In this document: piece after piece, positions 52,219 to 61,236 of the stretch
Numbering within the stretch: position 1 is the stretch's first letter
How the letters are laid out: the number at the start of each line of letters is the position of its first letter
Origin: CAVRTM01 sp963696105
Lineage (GTDB): Bacteria > Actinomycetota > Actinomycetes > Actinomycetales > Dermatophilaceae
Direction: 5' to 3'
DNA: 64,000 nucleotides
Assembly (NCBI GenBank): GCA_963696105.1
Contig: CAVOIP010000005.1
Coordinates: forward strand, 1,612,001-1,676,000
Program-made: the position numbers and the translations under genes
Notes under the pieces: model-generated
Database searches by the model: none
What the model was told of the DNA's origin: nothing
Seen by the model: only the letters and a program-made list of their open reading frames with translations

Positions 52219-53127
52219 ATGAGCCAGCAGGTCGTTCCCGAGCGGGTGGGCCCCGCGTCGCCGCAGGACCTCGCCGATGCCCTGCGCGCCACCGGCTACC
52301 TGCCGGACGCGGGCCTGGCCACCGTGGCCTGGCTGGCGATGCGGCTGCGGCGCCCGCTGCTGCTCGAGGGGGAGCCGGGCACCGGCAAGACGGCACTGGC
52401 CGAGGCGCTGGCCCAGAGCACGGGTGCGACGCTGGTGCGGATGCAGTGCTACGAGGGCATCGACGCCTCCCAGGCGCTCTACGACTGGGACGTCACCCGG
52501 CAGGTGCTGCACCTGCGGGCGCTGGAGGCCACCCGCACCGCGGGGTCCCCGGTCGACGTCGCCACCGCGGAGCGCTCGCTGTTCGACGAGCGGTTCCTGC
52601 TCGAGCGGCCGGTGCTGCGGGCACTGCGCACCAGCCCCAGCGTCCTGCTGGTCGACGAGGTGGACCGGGCCGACGACGAGTTCGAGGCGTTCCTGCTCGA
52701 GGTGCTCTCCACCTGGTCGGTGACGATCCCCGAGCTGGGCACCGTCACGGCGGCCGACCCACCCCTGGTGGTGCTCACGTCCAACCGCACCCGCGAGGTG
52801 CACGACGCGCTCAAGCGCCGCTGCCTCTACCACTGGGTCGAGCACCCGTCGCTCGCCCGCGAGATCGAGATCGTGCGGACCCGGCTGCCCGACGTGCCAC
52901 GGGCGCTGGCCGAGCAGGTGGCCGCCGCGACGCAGCGGCTGCGGACCTACGGGCTGCTCAAGCCGCCCGGCGTGGCCGAGACCCTCGACTGGACCCGCTG
53001 CCTGGTCGAGCTCGGTGCCCGGGACCTCGACACCGAGTCGGCGGCGACGACGCTCGGGGCCGTGCTGAAGTACCGCGAGGACGCCACGCGCGTGCAGCAC
53101 GACCTCGATCGGCTGCTGGCCGGCTGA
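52219..53127 (+). CDS. coxD: MoxR-type AAA ATPase, CoxD-like
   Basis: A 302-residue MoxR AAA+ ATPase with Walker A LLLEGEPGTGKTALAEAL, Walker B VLLVDEVDRADDEFEAFLLE, sensor 1 LTSNRTREVHDALKRRC and a C-terminal helical lid. CoxD-type ATPases remodel the Mo-hydroxylase active site together with the VWA protein CoxE, the next gene. ATG 52201 is an alternative start; neither has a clear ribosome site. Confidence 0.88.
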   Translation: MSQQVVPERVGPASPQDLADALRATGYLPDAGLATVAWLAMRLRRPLLLEGEPGTGKTALAEALAQSTGATLVRMQCYEGIDASQALYDWDVTRQVLHLRALEATRTAGSPVDVATAERSLFDERFLLERPVLRALRTSPSVLLVDEVDRADDEFEAFLLEVLSTWSVTIPELGTVTAADPPLVVLTSNRTREVHDALKRRCLYHWVEHPSLAREIEIVRTRLPDVPRALAEQVAAATQRLRTYGLLKPPGVAETLDWTRCLVELGARDLDTESAATTLGAVLKYREDATRVQHDLDRLLAG

Positions 53128-53139
53128 CATGGCCCCGCC

Positions 53140-54311
53140 GTGACCGAGCCCCGGAGCACGTGGACGCAGCCCCGCGACCCGGCCGAGGAGATCCTGCTGC
53201 TGCTCGGCGGCCTCACCCGCGCCGTCCGCGCGGCCGGCGTCCCGGTCACCCCGGACCGGACGGCGTCCTTCCTCACCGCCGCGGCCGAGGTGGGGGTGAC
53301 CGACCGCGCCGGCCTCTACTGGGCCGGCCGCGCCACCTTGTGCAGCGACCCCGACCACCTGCGTCCGTACGACCAGGCGTTTGCCGCCTGGTTCGACGGC
53401 AAGCTGGCCCGGTCGGGCGCGGCGAACCCCTACCAGCGTCCCCGCGCCTCGCCGGTGGCCCAGCTCACCGATGGCCGCCGGAGCGGCACCGAGCGGCAGC
53501 GGAGGAGGAGGACGAGGCGCCGAACCTGCGGGCCACGGCCAGCGAGGCCGAGGTGCTGCGGCACCGGGACGTCGCCGACCTCGACGAGGTCGCACGGGCC
53601 CAGATGCGCCTGCTGCTGGCCGCGCTCGATGTGCGGATGCCGCTGCGCCGGTCCTCGCGTCGCCGGCCCGCGCGCCGCGGGGAGCTGGACGTGCGCCGTA
53701 CGCTGCGCGAGGAGCTGCGCCGCGCCGGCGAGCCGGGGCCGCTGCGGCACCGCCGCGCGCGCAGCAAGCCACGGCGGGTGGTGTGGCTGGTGGACGTGTC
53801 GGGCTCCATGGCGCCGTACGCCGACGTGCTGCTGCGCCTCGCGCACGCCTCGGTCCGGGCCGGGGTCGGCCAGGGACGTTCCCGCGTCGAGGTGTTCACG
53901 ATGGGGACGCGGCTCACCCGGCTGACCGGGGCGATGGCGCACCGCGACGTCGAGCAGGCGCTGCGCCTGGCCGGCGAGCAGGTGCCCGACTGGTCCGGCG
54001 GCACCCGGCTCGGGGAGGTGCTCAGGGCGTTCGTCGACCGCTGGGGACAGCGGGGGGTGGCGCGCGGAGCGGTCGTCGTGATCTGCTCTGATGGGTGGGA
54101 GCGTGGGGACCCCGCGCTGCTGGCCGAGCAGGTGCAGCGGCTGTCCCGGCTGGCCCACCGCGTGGTCTGGGTCAACCCGCACCGCGGCAAGGTGGGCTAC
54201 CAGCCGGTGCAGGGCGGGATCGCCGCCGTGCTGCCGTACGTCGACGACTTCGTGGCCGGGCACTCGCTCGGCGCCTACGCGGAGCTGATGGAGGTGCTGA
54301 CCCGTGCGTGA
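53140..54311 (+). pseudogene. coxE: VWA-domain protein CoxE, one frameshift
   Basis: The first frame (PAEEILLLLGGLTRAVRAAG, YWAGRATLCSDPDHLRPYDQ) and a second frame that takes over between about 53470 and 53500 (EEEDEAPNLRATASEAEVL, RRARSKPRRVVWLVDVSGSM) together form a full CoxE-like protein. The MIDAS motif DVSGSMAPYAD and its partner Thr/Asp sites are present in the C-terminal half. One base appears missing. CoxE works with CoxD in maturation of Mo-hydroxylases. Its end overlaps coxF by 8 bp, so the operon is otherwise intact. Confidence 0.85.
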
Positions 54312-55440
54312 GGTGATGGACGAGCTGATGGCCTGGTGGCGCGCGGGCGAGAGCGTCGGCGTCGGCACGGTCGTCGCGACGTGGCGCTCGGCGCCCCGGC
54401 CCGCCGGAGCGTCCATGCTCGTCGGCCCGGACGGCGAGGCGGTCGGCAGCGTCTCCGGAGGGTGCGTGGAGGGCGCGCTGTACGAGCTGAACCAGGAGGT
54501 GCGCGAGGGCGGTCGGCCGTCCCTGCAGCGCTACGGGGTGAGCGACGACGACGCCTTCTCCGTCGGGCTGACCTGCGGCGGCATCCTGGACGTCTTCGTC
54601 GAACGCGTCGATGCACGAAGCTTTCCCGAGCTCGGCGAGGTCGCGGCCGACATCGAGGCCGGGCGCCCGGTGGCCGTCTGCACCGTCATCGCGCACCCCG
54701 ACAGCGCGCACGTCGGGCGGCGCCTGGTCGTGCGACCGGAGGACGCGTCCGAGCCGGTCCTCGGCACGCTGGGGTCCGGGCGCGCCGACGCCGCCGTCAC
54801 CGACGACGTCCGTGGGCTGCTGGCCAGCGGCCGCACGGAGACCCTCACCTACGGCCCGGACGGCGAGCGGCGCGGGGAGGGGATGCGGGTGTTCGTGGCG
54901 TCGTACGCCCCCAAGCCGCGGATGCTCGTGTTCGGTGCGATCGACTTCGCGGCGGCCGTGGCCCGCGTCGGCAGCTTCCTGGGCTACCGCGTCACCGTCT
55001 GCGACGCGCGGCCGGTCTTCGCGACGCGCTCGCGCTTCCCGGAGGCCGACGAGGTCGTCGTGGAGTGGCCGCACCGCTACCTCGCGGCGGAGGCGGCAGC
55101 CGGGCGCATCGACGGCCGCACCGTGCTCGCGGTGCTCACCCACGACCCGAAGTTCGACGTACCGCTGCTCGAGGTGGCCCTGCGGCTCGACGTGGCGTAT
55201 GTCGGTGCCATGGGGTCACGGCGCACGCACCAGGAGCGCCTGGAGCGGTTGCAGGAGGCCGGGCTGACCAAGGCGGACCTCGACCGGCTCAGCTCGCCGA
55301 TCGGCCTCGACCTGGGGGCGCGGACGCCGGAGGAGACGGCCGTCTCGATCGCCGCCGAGATGATCCAGCTGCGGTGGGGTGGCCGCGGCCGGCGGCTGGC
55401 CGACCTCGAGGGCCCCATCCACCACGGCGTCTCGCGCTGA
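54304..55440 (+). CDS. coxF: XdhC/CoxF-type maturation factor
   Basis: A 378-residue XdhC/CoxI-family protein: GTVVATWRSAPRPAGASMLV, GSVSGGCVEGA and LTCGGILDVFVE in the N-terminal domain, and a Rossmann domain with MLVFGAIDFAAAVARVGSFLGY, VLTHDPKFDVPLL and YVGAMGSRRTHQERLERL. These proteins bind molybdenum cofactor and help sulfurate and insert it. The GTG start overlaps coxE. Confidence 0.9.
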   Translation: MREVMDELMAWWRAGESVGVGTVVATWRSAPRPAGASMLVGPDGEAVGSVSGGCVEGALYELNQEVREGGRPSLQRYGVSDDDAFSVGLTCGGILDVFVERVDARSFPELGEVAADIEAGRPVAVCTVIAHPDSAHVGRRLVVRPEDASEPVLGTLGSGRADAAVTDDVRGLLASGRTETLTYGPDGERRGEGMRVFVASYAPKPRMLVFGAIDFAAAVARVGSFLGYRVTVCDARPVFATRSRFPEADEVVVEWPHRYLAAEAAAGRIDGRTVLAVLTHDPKFDVPLLEVALRLDVAYVGAMGSRRTHQERLERLQEAGLTKADLDRLSSPIGLDLGARTPEETAVSIAAEMIQLRWGGRGRRLADLEGPIHHGVSR

Positions 55441-55628
55441 GGGGTGCCCGAAAGGGGCGGATGTGTCCCCTGTTGTCGTTGACCCGTCCACGAGCTCTGC
55501 CGAAACCCTTGTGTCACGGGGCCGGACAGCGTTGGATGACAAGGCATCGAGCCACAGCGACGTGGCCGGCAGCCACGGTGACGCCGTGGCCTGTTGGTGT
55601 GGTCGCGTCCCTGGGAGGTGGAGGCCGC
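55441..55628. promoter_or_regulatory. 188-bp gap between coxF and coxS
   Basis: The gap splits the maturation genes from the structural genes and probably holds a promoter; a possible pair is TTGTGT near 55510 and TTGGAT near 55533, 17 bp apart. GGGAGGTGGAGG precedes coxS. No gene is seen. Confidence 0.4.
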
Positions 55629-56099
55629 ATGACCCGCATCAACGTCAACGTCGACGGGGTGTCCTACTCGGATGACGTCGAACCCCGCACGCTGCTCGTG
55701 CACTACCTGCGTGGCAACCTCGGCAAGACCGGAACGGTCGTCGGCTGCGACACGAGCAACTGCGGTGCGTGCACCGTCCACCTCGACGGCGTGAGCGTGA
55801 AGTCCTGCTCGGTCCTCGCGGTCCAGGCCGACGGCTGCGAGGTGACCACCATCGAGGGGCTGGCGCGGGACGGCGAGCTGCACCCGATGCAGAAGGCGTT
55901 CCACGAGCACCACGCCCTCCAGTGCGGCTACTGCACCCCCGGCATGATCATGTCGGCCTGCGCGCTGCTGAAGGACAACCCCAACCCTGACGAGACCGAG
56001 ATCCGTGAGGGGCTCGAGGGCAACCTGTGCCGGTGCACCGGCTACCAGAACATCGTCGCGGCCGTGAAGGCCGCCGCCGCGGCGGGGGTGCCCCAGTGA
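55629..56099 (+). CDS. coxS: 2Fe-2S subunit of CO-dehydrogenase-like enzyme
   Basis: The 156-residue subunit has the plant-type ferredoxin cluster ligands Cys40, Cys45, Cys48 and Cys60 (GCDTSNCGACTVHLDG) and the second cluster Cys99, Cys102, Cys134 and Cys136 (CGYCTPGM, NLCRCTGYQ). It passes electrons from the Mo site in CoxL to the FAD in CoxM. A start overlap (GTGA) couples it to coxL. Confidence 0.94.
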   Translation: MTRINVNVDGVSYSDDVEPRTLLVHYLRGNLGKTGTVVGCDTSNCGACTVHLDGVSVKSCSVLAVQADGCEVTTIEGLARDGELHPMQKAFHEHHALQCGYCTPGMIMSACALLKDNPNPDETEIREGLEGNLCRCTGYQNIVAAVKAAAAAGVPQ

Positions 56100-58702
56100 C
56101 TGCCGTCGACGACCGCCCCGGGCTCGAGCTGGGCCGCGCGCGCCGCCGCAAGGAGGACCGGCGCCTCATCACCGGCCGCACGAAGTGGACCGACAACATC
56201 GTCCTGCCGGGCATGCTGCACCTCGCCTTCGTCCGCAGCCCCTACGCCCACGCGCGCATCTCCTCGGTGGACACCACGGCTGCCAAGGCCTCGCCCAACG
56301 TCGTGGCGGTGCTGACCGGGGCCGACCTCGACGCCGAGCAGGGGTCCCTGCCGACGGCATGGCCGATCACCAAGGACATGCTGACCCCGCGCCACCCGGC
56401 GCTGGCTGTGGACCACGTGGCGTTCGCCGGCGAGGCCGTGGCCGTCGTGGTCGCGCGGACCTACAGCGAGGCCCGTGACGCCGCCGACCTGGTCGACGTC
56501 GACTACGAGGAGCTGCCGGTCGTCCTCGACATCGAGCAAGCCGCGCAGGACGGGGCGGACCTCGTCCACGCCGAGCTCGGCTCCAACCGCAGTGCCACCT
56601 GGGTCTTCGACTCAGCGGAGGCGGGCACCGGTGGCGACGTCGAGGAGGCGATCGCCGCGGCGCGCACGGACGGTGTCGTGATCGAGCGCCGGTTCCGCCA
56701 GCAGCGGCTGGTCCCCGCCTTCATGGAGCCGCGCTCGACCGTGGTCGACCCGACGGGTGAGCAGACCACGATGTGGTCGGCCACGCAGGTGCCGCACATC
56801 CTGCGGATCATGCTGGCCCTGGTGACCGGGGTCTCCGAGTCCAAGATCAGGGTGATCGCGCCCGACGTCGGGGGCGGCTTCGGTGGCAAGCTGCAGTTCA
56901 CCCCCGAGGAGCTGGTGACCTTCCTGGTCGCCCGGCGGCTCGGCAAGCCGGTGAAGTTCACCGAGACCCGTTCCGAGTCGATCATGACCGGCCACCACGG
57001 CCGCGACCAGGTCCAGCGGCTCACGCTGGCGGCGCGCAAGGACGGCACGGTCACCGGGCTCAAGGTCGAGCTGCTCGCCGACATGGGCGCCTACCTCGGC
57101 CTCGTGACCGCGGGCGTCCCGATCCTCGGGGCCTTCATGTTCAACTCGATCTACAAGTTCGGCGCCTACCGGTTCGCCTGCACCAACGTGTTCACCAACA
57201 AGACCTGGACCGACGCCTACCGCGGCGCCGGGCGGCCCGAGGCGACGTTCGGCATCGAGCGGATGATGGACGAGCTGGCGGTGGAGCTCGGCCGTGACCC
57301 GCTCGAGGTGCGGAAGCAGAACTGGATCCGGCACGAGGAGTTCCCCTTCACCACGGTGGCCGGCCTCGAGTACGACTCGGGCAACTACGAGGCGGCCACG
57401 AGCCGGGCGACCGAGCTGTTCGACTACGAGGGACTGCGACGCGAGCAGGCTGAGCGGCGCGAGCGCAAGGACCCCGTGCAGCTGGGCATCGGCATCTCCA
57501 CCTTCACCGAGATGTGCGGCCTCGCGCCGTCACGGGTGCTGGGTGCCCTCGACTACGCGGCCGGCGGCTGGGAGACCGCCTCGATCCGGATGCTGCCCAC
57601 CGGCAAGGTCGAGGTCATCACCGGCGCCAGCGCCCACGGACAGGGGCACGAGACGGCGTGGAGCCAGATCGTCGCCGACAAGCTGGGTGTGGCGTTCGAG
57701 GACGTCGAGGTGCTGCACGGGGACACCCAGACCTCGCCCCGGGGTCTGGACACCTACGGGTCCCGGTCGCTGGTCGTGGGCGGCATCGCGGTGGTCAAGG
57801 CGGCCGAGAAGGTCATCGACAAGGCCAAGGTCATCGCGGCCCACATCCTGGAGGCCAACGCCGACGACCTCGACTTCGAGCGCGGCCGGTTCACCGTCCG
57901 GGGCACCGACCAGGGGGTGGGCATGGCCGACATCGCGTTCGCCGTGTTCACCGCGCACAACCTGCCCGATGGTGTGGAGGCGACGCTGGACTCCGACGCC
58001 ACCTTCGACCCGGAGAACTTCTCCTACCCGCACGGCACGCACCTGTGTGCCACCGAGGTCGACACCGAGACGGGCGCGGTGAAGATCCGTTCCTACGTCT
58101 GCGTCGACGACATCGGGGAGGTGGTCAACCCGCTGATCGTCGAGGGGCAGGTGCACGGCGGCCTGGCTCAGGGCATCGCCCAGGCCCTCTACGAGGAGGC
58201 GGTCCACGACGACCAGGGGACGCTGACGACGGCGACGTTCGTCGACTACCTGGTGCCCGGTGCGCCGGACCTGCCGCACTTCACGACCGACCGTACGACG
58301 ACCGCCTCGACCACCAACCCGTTGGGGGTCAAGGGAGTCGGCGAGGCGGGCACGATCGCCTCCACGCCGGCGGTGGTCAACTCGGTGCTGGACGCGGTGC
58401 GCCACCTCGGGGTCAGGGACATCGACATGCCGCTGTCACCACAGCGGGTCTGGAAGGCGGTCCGTAGCGCCGCCGCCACCGTCACCGGCGAGGGCGAGGC
58501 CGCCTCGGCGGGCGGCCACTGGCCCGAGGCCGTCCAGTCCGGCGGTGTCGGCTCCGACACCGACCTGCGCAGCGACGCCGCAGGCTCCGACGTCAGCAGT
58601 GGCGGCGCGACGGGGAGCGGCGGCACAGGCAGTGCCACCACAGGCAGTGCCACGACGGGCAGCGACACCACTGGCAGCGGCACCGAGGGGAGCCCGGCAT
58701 GA
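56096..58702 (+). CDS. coxL: form II CoxL-like molybdopterin subunit
   Basis: An 868-residue aldehyde-oxidase/xanthine-dehydrogenase-type large subunit. The active-site loop is AYRGAGR (374-380), diagnostic of form II; form I CO dehydrogenases have AYxCSFR. Cofactor-binding segments include GGGFGGKLQFTPEE, GASAHGQGHETAWSQI and the catalytic Glu in KGVGEAGTIASTPAVVNSV. Residues beyond about 785 form an 80-residue tail absent from usual CoxL (about 780-800), ending in Gly/Ser/Thr repeats. The physiological substrate of form II enzymes is uncertain; CO oxidation cannot be assumed. Confidence 0.92.
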   Translation: MTAVDDRPGLELGRARRRKEDRRLITGRTKWTDNIVLPGMLHLAFVRSPYAHARISSVDTTAAKASPNVVAVLTGADLDAEQGSLPTAWPITKDMLTPRHPALAVDHVAFAGEAVAVVVARTYSEARDAADLVDVDYEELPVVLDIEQAAQDGADLVHAELGSNRSATWVFDSAEAGTGGDVEEAIAAARTDGVVIERRFRQQRLVPAFMEPRSTVVDPTGEQTTMWSATQVPHILRIMLALVTGVSESKIRVIAPDVGGGFGGKLQFTPEELVTFLVARRLGKPVKFTETRSESIMTGHHGRDQVQRLTLAARKDGTVTGLKVELLADMGAYLGLVTAGVPILGAFMFNSIYKFGAYRFACTNVFTNKTWTDAYRGAGRPEATFGIERMMDELAVELGRDPLEVRKQNWIRHEEFPFTTVAGLEYDSGNYEAATSRATELFDYEGLRREQAERRERKDPVQLGIGISTFTEMCGLAPSRVLGALDYAAGGWETASIRMLPTGKVEVITGASAHGQGHETAWSQIVADKLGVAFEDVEVLHGDTQTSPRGLDTYGSRSLVVGGIAVVKAAEKVIDKAKVIAAHILEANADDLDFERGRFTVRGTDQGVGMADIAFAVFTAHNLPDGVEATLDSDATFDPENFSYPHGTHLCATEVDTETGAVKIRSYVCVDDIGEVVNPLIVEGQVHGGLAQGIAQALYEEAVHDDQGTLTTATFVDYLVPGAPDLPHFTTDRTTTASTTNPLGVKGVGEAGTIASTPAVVNSVLDAVRHLGVRDIDMPLSPQRVWKAVRSAAATVTGEGEAASAGGHWPEAVQSGGVGSDTDLRSDAAGSDVSSGGATGSGGTGSATTGSATTGSDTTGSGTEGSPA
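58603..58698 (+). repeat. short in-frame repeats encoding Gly/Ser/Thr tail of CoxL
   Basis: Imperfect 15-18-bp units of the type GGCAGTGCCACCACA encode GSATT, GSATT, GSDTT and GSGTE. They lie at the 3' end of coxL just before the coxM overlap. Confidence 0.7.
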
Positions 58703-59565
58703 TCCCGGCACAGTTCAGCTACCACGCACCGACCAGCATCGAGGACGCCCTGCGCCTGCTGGCCGAGCTGGGCGACGCCGGTCAGGACGTCAAGGTCCTC
58801 GGCGGCGGCCAGAGCCTGCTGCCGGTCCTGCGGCTGCGCCTCGCCGCGCCGGAGGTCGTGGTCGACCTGGGCCGGATCGAGGCCCTGCGTGGCGTCCGTG
58901 AGGACGGCGACGCCATCGTCATCGGCGCCATGACCACGCACGACACCGTCACCCGCGACCCCCTCGTCCGCCAGCACGCGCTGCTGCTCGCGACGGCCTC
59001 GGAGACGGTGGCCGACCCACAGGTGCGGCACCGGGGCACGTTCGGCGGCGCACTCGTGCACGCTGACCCCGCGGGGGACCTGCTGGCCCCGGCGCTGGCG
59101 CTGGACGCCGAGCTGGTCATCGCCGGTCCTTCCGGTCGGCGCACCGTGCCGGCGGCGGAGTTCTTCCAGGACTTCTTCACCACCTCGGTGCAGGACGGGG
59201 AGCTGCTCGTGGAGGTCCGCGTCCCGCGCTACACCGGCTGGGGCGCGGCCTACGAGAAGTTCTCGCGCGTCGCCCAGGCGTGGTCGGTGGTGGCGGTCGC
59301 CGCTGCGGTGCGGGTGGAGGGCGGCACGATCGCCGAGGCCCGGGTGGGTCTGACCAACATGGGCTCGGTCCCCATCCGCGCGCGGTCGGTGGAGGAGGCC
59401 CTCGTGGGGCAGCCGGCGACCGCCGACGCGATCAAGGCCGCAGCCCGGTCGGCCGGCGAGGGCACGTCCCCGCCCAACGACGCCAACGGCGACGAGGACT
59501 ACCGCCGGCACCTCGCCGGTGTCCTGACCGGACGCGCCGTCCTCGCGGCCGCCGGGGCGAGCTGA
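58699..59565 (+). CDS. coxM: FAD subunit of CO-dehydrogenase-like enzyme
   Basis: A 288-residue FAD-binding subunit: the FAD motifs LGGGQSLLPVLRLRLAAP and ADPQVRHRGTFGGALVHADPAGDL are the classic AGGxS and TxGG segments of CoxM. It accepts electrons from CoxS. The ATG overlaps the coxL stop (ATGA). Confidence 0.94.
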   Translation: MIPAQFSYHAPTSIEDALRLLAELGDAGQDVKVLGGGQSLLPVLRLRLAAPEVVVDLGRIEALRGVREDGDAIVIGAMTTHDTVTRDPLVRQHALLLATASETVADPQVRHRGTFGGALVHADPAGDLLAPALALDAELVIAGPSGRRTVPAAEFFQDFFTTSVQDGELLVEVRVPRYTGWGAAYEKFSRVAQAWSVVAVAAAVRVEGGTIAEARVGLTNMGSVPIRARSVEEALVGQPATADAIKAAARSAGEGTSPPNDANGDEDYRRHLAGVLTGRAVLAAAGAS

Positions 59566-59572
59566 GCGGCCT

Positions 59573-60460
59573 GTGGACCTCGAACACGTCTTCACGGTCC
59601 CGATGTCCGTCGGCGACGCCTGGACCGCGTTCAACGACCTCGAGCTGATCGCGCCGTGCTTCCCCGGAGCGGTCATCACCTCCGTGGACGGGGACGACTT
59701 CACCGGTACGGCGAAGATCAAGCTCGGCCCGATCGCGTTGATGTACGCCGGGAAAGGCATCTGGCGGGAACGGGACGAGGCGGCCCGGCGGGTCGTGATC
59801 GAGGCGAACGGCAAGGACAAGCGCGGCAACGGGACCGCGGGAGCCACCATCACCGCGCGCCTCGAGGAGGACGGCGCAGGCACCAGGGTGGTCGTGCACA
59901 CCGACCTGAAGATCACCGGCCGCCCGGCGCAGTTCGGTCGGGGTGTGATTCAGGACGTCGGCACCAAGATCCTCGACCAGTTCGCCGACTGCCTCTCCAC
60001 CCGCTTGGGCGGCGAGGCGGCCGGCGCACCGGCTGCTGCGGCGGCGGCCGGGGAGGCCGTCACCGCAGAGGAATCCCCGGCAGAGGCGGCCACGGCCGCG
60101 ACGGCGGGGTCGATCGTGCCCGAGCAGGCTGCACCGGGGGGCGGGGCGTCCACCGATGGCGACGTGCCGCCGCAGGGGAGGATGCACGTCGCCGTCACGG
60201 GGGCTCAGGCCCCGGCGGCAGGCGCTGCAGCTGCCGGGCCTTCGGGAGCGGGCGTTGCGGCGTCGTCCGCTGCCGGCCAGCGCAGTGCTGCCGTCCCGGT
60301 GTCCCCACCGGTCGCCACCCGCACGGCCCCGACGGAGACGGTGCCGGAGCTGGACCTCGGCAACGTCATGGTGCCGGTGCTGCTGCGCAGGTTCGGTCCG
60401 GTCGTGGCGGCCTGCGCGGTGACCGCGGTGGTGACCTGGGTGATCGCGCGACGCCGCTGA
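59573..60460 (+). CDS. coxG: SRPBCC-domain membrane-anchor protein CoxG
   Basis: The 295-residue protein has an N-terminal CoxG/SRPBCC domain (about 1-145: VFTVPMSVGDAWTAFNDLELIAPCFPGA, GTAKIKLGPIALMYAGKG), a long Ala/Gly/Pro-rich linker (about 150-255) and a C-terminal membrane helix (VVAACAVTAVVTWVIARRR). CoxG recruits CO dehydrogenase to the membrane in known systems. It is the last gene of the cox operon; GTG 59573 lies 7 bp after coxM. Confidence 0.92.
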   Translation: MDLEHVFTVPMSVGDAWTAFNDLELIAPCFPGAVITSVDGDDFTGTAKIKLGPIALMYAGKGIWRERDEAARRVVIEANGKDKRGNGTAGATITARLEEDGAGTRVVVHTDLKITGRPAQFGRGVIQDVGTKILDQFADCLSTRLGGEAAGAPAAAAAAGEAVTAEESPAEAATAATAGSIVPEQAAPGGGASTDGDVPPQGRMHVAVTGAQAPAAGAAAAGPSGAGVAASSAAGQRSAAVPVSPPVATRTAPTETVPELDLGNVMVPVLLRRFGPVVAACAVTAVVTWVIARRR

Positions 60461-60464
60461 GGAG

Positions 60465-60478
60465 CCGGCTCGAGCCGG
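60465..60478. terminator. 14-bp perfect palindrome after coxG
   Basis: CCGGCTCGAGCCGG lies between convergent coxG and the HD-domain gene. It could act as a weak terminator stem. Confidence 0.35.
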
Positions 60479-60501
60479 GGCCCGGCGTGCCACCGTGGGA
60501 G

Positions 60502-61155
60502 TCAGTCGCGCAGACGGGTCAGCTCGCGGGACAGGTTGAGCCTGGCCTGCCCGTCCCACTCCCGGCGGGCGTGCCGGGTCCGGTAGACGGCGTCGCGCTC
60601 CGCGAACGGCTGCAGGACCGCGCTGCGCCCGGCGCGATACGCCTGCTCGTCCACGAACGCGTACTCCTCACGCACCTGCGCGCAGTAGGCGTCGAAACGC
60701 GGCTCCGGAGCCGCCAGGATCCACAGGTCGGCGTCGTGGAACGCTGCGGAGAGCGGGTCGCCGGCCGGTGCGCTGTGCCCATCGGTCATCCGCACCAGGT
60801 CCTCCACCGAGCGGACGTGCTGCTCCGGCAGGCGAAGTCGTCGTAGGGAGGCGACGGCGTACGCCGCGCTGTCCGCCTCGTTCGCACCCGGCCGGGCACG
60901 GGCGTCGTACACCGCGTCGTGGAACCACGCCGCCAGCCGGGCGAGGCACGCCTGCCGGTCGTCGATCTCGCCGGCGGCCTCGAGGTCCTCCAGCGCCCAG
61001 AACATCTCCACCAGGTGGGTCGTGCCGTGGTAGCGCCGGGCCGGGTCGTTCCACCGGCCCAGCAGCTCCGCGCCGGTGCGGGCCACGGCGTCGCCGTGCG
61101 CCTCGGGAGCAAGGGTGCGGACGTCGAGGGTCCACCAGGAGATCAGGGCAGGCAC
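60502..61155 (-). CDS. HD-domain predicted metal-dependent phosphohydrolase
   Basis: A 217-residue all-helical protein of the HD family: YHGTTHLVEMFWALEDLE, LAAWFHDAVYD (HD motif), DLVRMTDGH and FHDADLWILAAPEPRFDAY supply the metal ligands, and VREEYAFVDEQAYRAGR follows. This is the pattern of the COG4339-type predicted phosphohydrolases; substrate unknown. The GTG at 61155 lies 7 nt after CAGACT, a weak -10. Confidence 0.83.
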   Translation of the reverse strand: MPALISWWTLDVRTLAPEAHGDAVARTGAELLGRWNDPARRYHGTTHLVEMFWALEDLEAAGEIDDRQACLARLAAWFHDAVYDARARPGANEADSAAYAVASLRRLRLPEQHVRSVEDLVRMTDGHSAPAGDPLSAAFHDADLWILAAPEPRFDAYCAQVREEYAFVDEQAYRAGRSAVLQPFAERDAVYRTRHARREWDGQARLNLSRELTRLRD

Positions 61156-61236
61156 GGCGCACAGTCTGTCACCGCAGGCGCCGGCGCGAGCCGCTCCGGC
61201 GGCGATCCGCTCCGCCACGGCAAACGGGCCCCCTGC

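Noticed and set aside
56096..58702. CoxL as a form I (true aerobic) CO dehydrogenase
   Set aside because: The active-site loop is AYRGAGR, not AYxCSFR.
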